The notes under the pieces: model-generated
What the model saw: only the letters and a program-made list of their open reading frames with translations
Told to the model about the DNA's origin: nothing
Databases searched by the model: none
In this document: in pieces, positions 59,931 to 64,000 of the stretch
Numbering within the stretch: the stretch's first letter is position 1
Layout of the letters: every line of letters starts with the position of its first letter
Assembly (NCBI GenBank): GCA_002007465.1
Contig: LNAC01001228.1
Location: forward strand, 187,807-251,806
Source of the DNA: Ailurus styani
Taxonomy: Eukaryota; Chordata; Mammalia; Carnivora; Ailuridae
Length of the DNA stretch: 64,000 bases
Reading direction: 5' to 3'
Program-made: the position numbers and the translations under genes

Positions 59931-62900
59931 TCAGTGCAGGAGCCCTGTGGAGAAGAGGGTGATCAGCACAGGGGACCCTGACAAACACGCCCTCTCCTAT
60001 CCTCTCAGGGCCACTGCGGCATCAAAGAAAGCTGGGGTCCAGGGCGTACTGTCCTCACCTCCCCCAATATCTCTGGAAAGCTGCAATCAACTCAAAAGAA
60101 CAGGGCACTCCAGCTGCACATGGGTGTGTGGGAGGCAGTGGAGCAGCTGTTATCTTTTCAGGAGATATTAAGGTTTTAGTAAATGTAATGACAACTCGCC
60201 TTCTTTCCACCACTAGTAGCCTTTCATTTATAAAGTCACACAGCAGTAGCCACCAACACGAAACACTATATGGGCATCATTCTGGTGTCTAACACCCAAG
60301 ACGTGGCTCTGGTTCCACGTTTCCCAGAAAGATACCACCAAAGTTATGGCTTGGTTCTGGAACAACTCTGGATCTGCCTACAGAAACTGGGCAAACTTCT
60401 CCCCTAACTGTTGATCTCTGCAGCAGGGACAGGCCATGAACTGAGTGCCCTCATCTCATGTTCTTCCCTCTTTCACCTGTGCCCAAACCCCCACAGAATC
60501 AGAGTAGAAATAGTACCTGCTGGAGGAGACCCAGGAGATCCTACAAAAAAAAGTGATACAAAAAAAGGTCTCATTACACAAACAGCCAGTCTCTCACTCA
60601 CCCCAAAGGAAAGTGAGATAAACTTAATTGGAATTTAACTTTCTCCCTACCCATCAACCACAAGACCTTAACTGCCCTAAGCTAAAATCCCTAAAATGAT
60701 TGAAACTGTCACCAGAAGGAAGGGAAGCAGGTGCTCGGACCCTCCCAAAGAAGGAAGCTTTCAGAAAGGAGTCAGTGAGACAATGATGAACTGTCAAGGA
60801 CCCTAGAATGTACTCCACCTGTTACCTCCATGATGGGGCTCCTTTCAACCAGTAACATCAGATTCTGAAACTTCCCCCTAGATTGTCCGCCTCCCACCAC
60901 CAGCCCAGGCTCCTTCCTTTCAGGGTCAGAAGGAAAGAGCTACATCTAGAGGCACAGCCCCCCCCCCCGAAGAGACCCTCAGGCACAGCCCTTCTCCCCC
61001 ATTTCCCCAGAGCGTCTTACCTTTCTGGCTCCTGTGACGGATGATAAGGCCCAGCCCGAGGAAGATCAGTCCCAGCACAAAGCCTCCGATGCCACTCAGC
61101 ATCTTGCTCTGGGCAGATTTAGACTGTGCCCCTGGAGAGCAGAGCCTGAGTGTCAGGGATGTCCCCACACCCCACAGGGTCTCTCTGGGGAGCCTGAAGT
61201 CCAGTACAGGAGGTACAGGAGCTGGAGGTGCCAGGCAAACCTAGTGCTCCATTCTGACCACCGTTAGGGGAGGAAAGGACCCACTGATAAATCATTGCAC
61301 ATAGTGGGTATGTGAGAGAGGGGAGGAAGCTGAATTCTCCTCCTCCAGACACATCCCTAACCTCAGACTCCAAGAACCCAGTCACCAGCTAGAGTAATAA
61401 ATCCTTCAGAGCTGTAGGTCTGGGCTGTGGGGTCAGGATGTGGAGAATGATCCTCGAATATCTAGAAAGACAATGAGATCAAGATTCTTCTGATGCCCCT
61501 GCCATCAGACAAGAGTCGCTCTAATCCCCTGTGATTTCCAGCTCCGTAGCAACATTAAGGATGAGGAATAGAATAGGACGGGCTGAAGGAAGTTCTGTCT
61601 GGTGGGGTCCATAATGAAAGGAGATTGCTCCTTACGCCACTCCACTGTGATGGGGCTCTGGAGGCTGGGGTGCTCCACATGGCAGGTGTAGACATCTCCT
61701 CGCTGCGGAGTCATTTCCAGCATCACAAGGATCTGGAAGGTCCAGTCTCCATTCCTAATAAGTGGAGTGGAGACGACACCAGCTGTCTCCTCCTGGTCAT
61801 TCCGAAACCACCGAATTTTGATCTGGCCTGGGTAGAAATCTGTCACTGAACAGACCAGCAGGTTGTGGTGGTTCAGAACCTCTGTCCTGGATGGGGAAAT
61901 GGTCACTGTAGGTTCCACTGAGGGGAGTAACAGACAAGAAAAGACAGTGAGATGTGAGACTCCACAGCAAGTCTCCCCATGGATAATGGTCCTCTCTTGG
62001 TTCCAGGGTGGAAAGTTCCCTGGATTCCAAGTCTTGGATCAGGATCTGAGTTTGGCCACTTTATTAGTTCAAATAAACATCAGTCAGCTTACTTTTCAGA
62101 GTCTGAAGAAATAATAGTAATCATTCTATGAAAGTTATTCTGTTGATATTGATAAAATGAAGCATTTTTAAATTTTAGATTGTTGTATTACACAGGACAC
62201 TATTCATAAAATTTTTTAAAAATAAAAATAATAAAGCAGGACTTCTTTCCCTCCATACCTGTTGACATATAAAGTGGTTGCTAATCGCTAATTCCCAAGG
62301 TAGTTAGTTGTAATATTAAATTGTGTAGTATAGATGATGTGTGGTAAGGTATTTGTCTAGACATAGGTGCTTATTAAATGGCTACAATTAACTTGCAGAA
62401 TGTCTACCCCTGAACTGGATGGTGATGACCTGAGAGGGAGTGTAGGGGGAAGGAAGATGGGTAGGGTTTAGGCCAAAGGAAACCTGAAATAATTTTTATT
62501 CAATAATTTACTAGCATCGATTTATTGACTCCAAAAGTTCAGCTCTTTCTATTCTGACATTTGTTGAGATCTTCTAAGAAATTAAAATTCTGCCTTCCAA
62601 CACCACTCAAATATTGTTTATATTTTAGTAAACACTTTTTTTCTTAGACTTCACATCCACAAACCCTAGCTTATTAAGGTTCGAGTTACAAGGTTTACTT
62701 TAAAACATTAAGCAAAATAATAAAGACTAATCAATACAGTCAGTCTTTAAGGCTTATTTATCCTTCTGTTTTCTCTTGAGCCTAACTGGATAGGTAGCCG
62801 AGTGCATTTATTCATTAATTCCAGGAAGGTTTGCACTCAAACTACCTGGTAGTCACTGTGTCTCCTACTAGGCACAAAAGGATAAGCAGTTCCTCCCCTC

Positions 62901-63706
62901 AAAGAAGTCCAGGACTAGTGACAACTATTTAAAAAAACAACATTAAGATGAATCATAATTTGAAACCAAAAAGTCAAAATTTGGCATGTTAGCACTCTAA
63001 CACATTAACCATGAGGGCAAGGTGCCCTCCCCCCACAGGTCCCAGCCCACTAAGCTTGGCAGGGGCTGGGACAGCTCACTGCAGGACCCTGCGAGGACAC
63101 GGCTCTGCTTAGGGAAAGGTGGTGAGGGAGAAACCGAACACTCTTAAGTAAGGAACTGGGGAGATGCATAAATGGGGAAAACAGCATAGGAAGGGCAGCT
63201 CTGCTGGAGGACCCACCCACCCCCCTCTGCAGGGAACAGTGGAGGGCTGCGGGGTCAGTCCCTGCCCTCACACCCTGGCTCCGCCCCGCCTGCCCCTGTC
63301 CCCCCTCCCAGTCCATCTTTTGGGCCTGGGGCAGGTGGGAGACGCCACACCCACGGTGCCCGGTCCTGCCCCTGCCCTCTTGGGAGACCCGGCTGGCAGA
63401 GGGGAGCCCAGCTGAGATCCAAGGGCAGGTGCTCACCTAACCTCTGCAAGGTAGAACTCTTCTCCATTTGGTAGTTGTGTCTGCAAACTGTGTCCACCTC
63501 AGCCCGCGCCCGCTCCACAACATCCTTCTGCCGGTTCCAGGACTGGGCGATCGACCGCCCCAGCTCTGTCACCGCCTGGTACTCCCCCATGTTGCTGTCA
63601 AAGTGCAGGACTTCCTCCCGGTTATAGATGAATCTATTCAGAAGCCGCACCCGCTCCGTCTCGTTGGTGAAGAAGCACTCACCCTTAACCTGGAACACGA
63701 AATCCT
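59931..63706 (-). CDS. DQB2: MHC class II DQ beta chain, second gene, exons 2-6 (exon 1 outside window)
   Basis: Exons in coding order: 63706-63437 (beta-1, 270 nt), 61917-61636 (beta-2, 282 nt), 61131-61021 (membrane exon, 111 nt), 60540-60517 (optional exon 5, 24 nt) and 59944-59931 (tail KGLLH, stop). All visible splice sites are AG/GT and every frame is open, so nothing here marks it as a pseudogene. By analogy with DQB1 (intron 1 about 1.7 kb) exon 1 lies past 64,000, so the start cannot be judged. Beta-1 differs clearly from DQB1: [17 protein letters not shown], then [18 protein letters not shown] in place of [17 protein letters not shown]. The [10 protein letters not shown] stretch resembles human DQB2, hence the name. 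The disulfide Cys pair and one Asn glycosylation site (NET) remain. Beta-2 is identical in sequence to that of DQB1. Confidence 0.92.
61918..63436. other. DQB2 intron 2
   Basis: Aligns with DQB1 intron 2 (23,385-24,899) with many substitutions, apart from a nearly identical first part. No insertion or extra gene seen. Confidence 0.88.
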
Positions 63707-64000
63707 CTGCAGGGGATCACCGCGGGTCAGTCAGATCTCCACTGCTCAGCCCAATCACAGCCACCACCCAGCGGGCCTTGTGGGGCACTACCAGGTGGCC
63801 TGATAAACCTGACGGCCTCCCACCTTGGATGCTTGTCACCCCTGCCCTGAGCATCCTCTTTCCCAGACCTGCCTGCCCTCTTCTGAGGGCTTCCAGAATT
63901 GCCTTCACACAGGAGGGGAGAGAAGAAAGCCCCTCCCTAGGGACAAGCCCTGCGCCCCGTCAGCCCTGCCTGAGCCTGAGAACTGAGGAAAACAGGCCGG
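63707..64000. other. DQB2 intron 1, 3' end
   Basis: Similar to 25,170-25,460 of DQB1. Exon 1 and the promoter lie outside the window. Confidence 0.85.

Overview
The window is a piece of mammalian MHC class II, the DQ subregion, from a carnivore. The genes are a complete DQ alpha gene (DQA, + strand), a complete DQ beta gene (DQB1-like, - strand), a second DQ beta gene whose exon 1 lies beyond the right edge (DQB2-like, - strand), and a decayed DQB fragment. Interspersed repeats are tRNA-Lys-derived CAN-SINEs and carnivore-type L1s. The SINE consensus looks like the arctoid/mustelid type rather than the canid type. DQ genes are reported lost in cats, so a non-feline caniform is likely; the species itself is inference.

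Layout. The window reads as two diverged tandem copies of one DQ unit. Unit 1 (1-35,255): a gene-free block A (1-4,198); an intergenic stretch; DQA (8,022-13,151); a solo LTR (15,401-15,785); block B (about 15,959-18,146); a long class II-type LTR (18,147-19,549); block C with DQB1 (19,550-about 27,290); then a 5'-truncated L1 (- strand) joined to a 3'-truncated endogenous gammaretrovirus (- strand, about 28,980-35,137), which itself carries a solo class II-type LTR. Unit 2 (35,256-64,000+): block A' (35,256-39,453), a full-length L1 with intact ORF2 (39,454-about 46,078), block B' (about 46,083-49,312), about 9 kb of nested old L1 plus the DQB pseudogene fragment (49,313-58,261), then block C' with DQB2.

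What differs between the units. Unit 2 has no DQA: its full-length L1 joins the homolog of position 4,198 directly to the homolog of about 15,959. Unit 1 lacks the 49,313-58,261 segment; the LTR at 18,147-19,549 sits exactly at that junction and has no target-site duplication. Sequence similarity is uneven: A/A' is nearly perfect and without indels, the two DQB exon 3 regions and 3'UTRs are identical over hundreds of bases, while other parts are visibly diverged. This suggests gene conversion, or for A/A' possibly an assembly artefact.

Function. DQA and DQB1 have intact splice sites, open frames and the conserved cysteines and membrane segments expected of a class II heterodimer presenting peptides to CD4 T cells. 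DQA has a textbook X-Y promoter. The X-Y module of DQB1 is duplicated in tandem (period about 115 bp). I found no evidence of a wholly new biological system. The most interesting signals are the mosaic duplication, the duplicated DQB1 promoter and the transposon-associated junctions.
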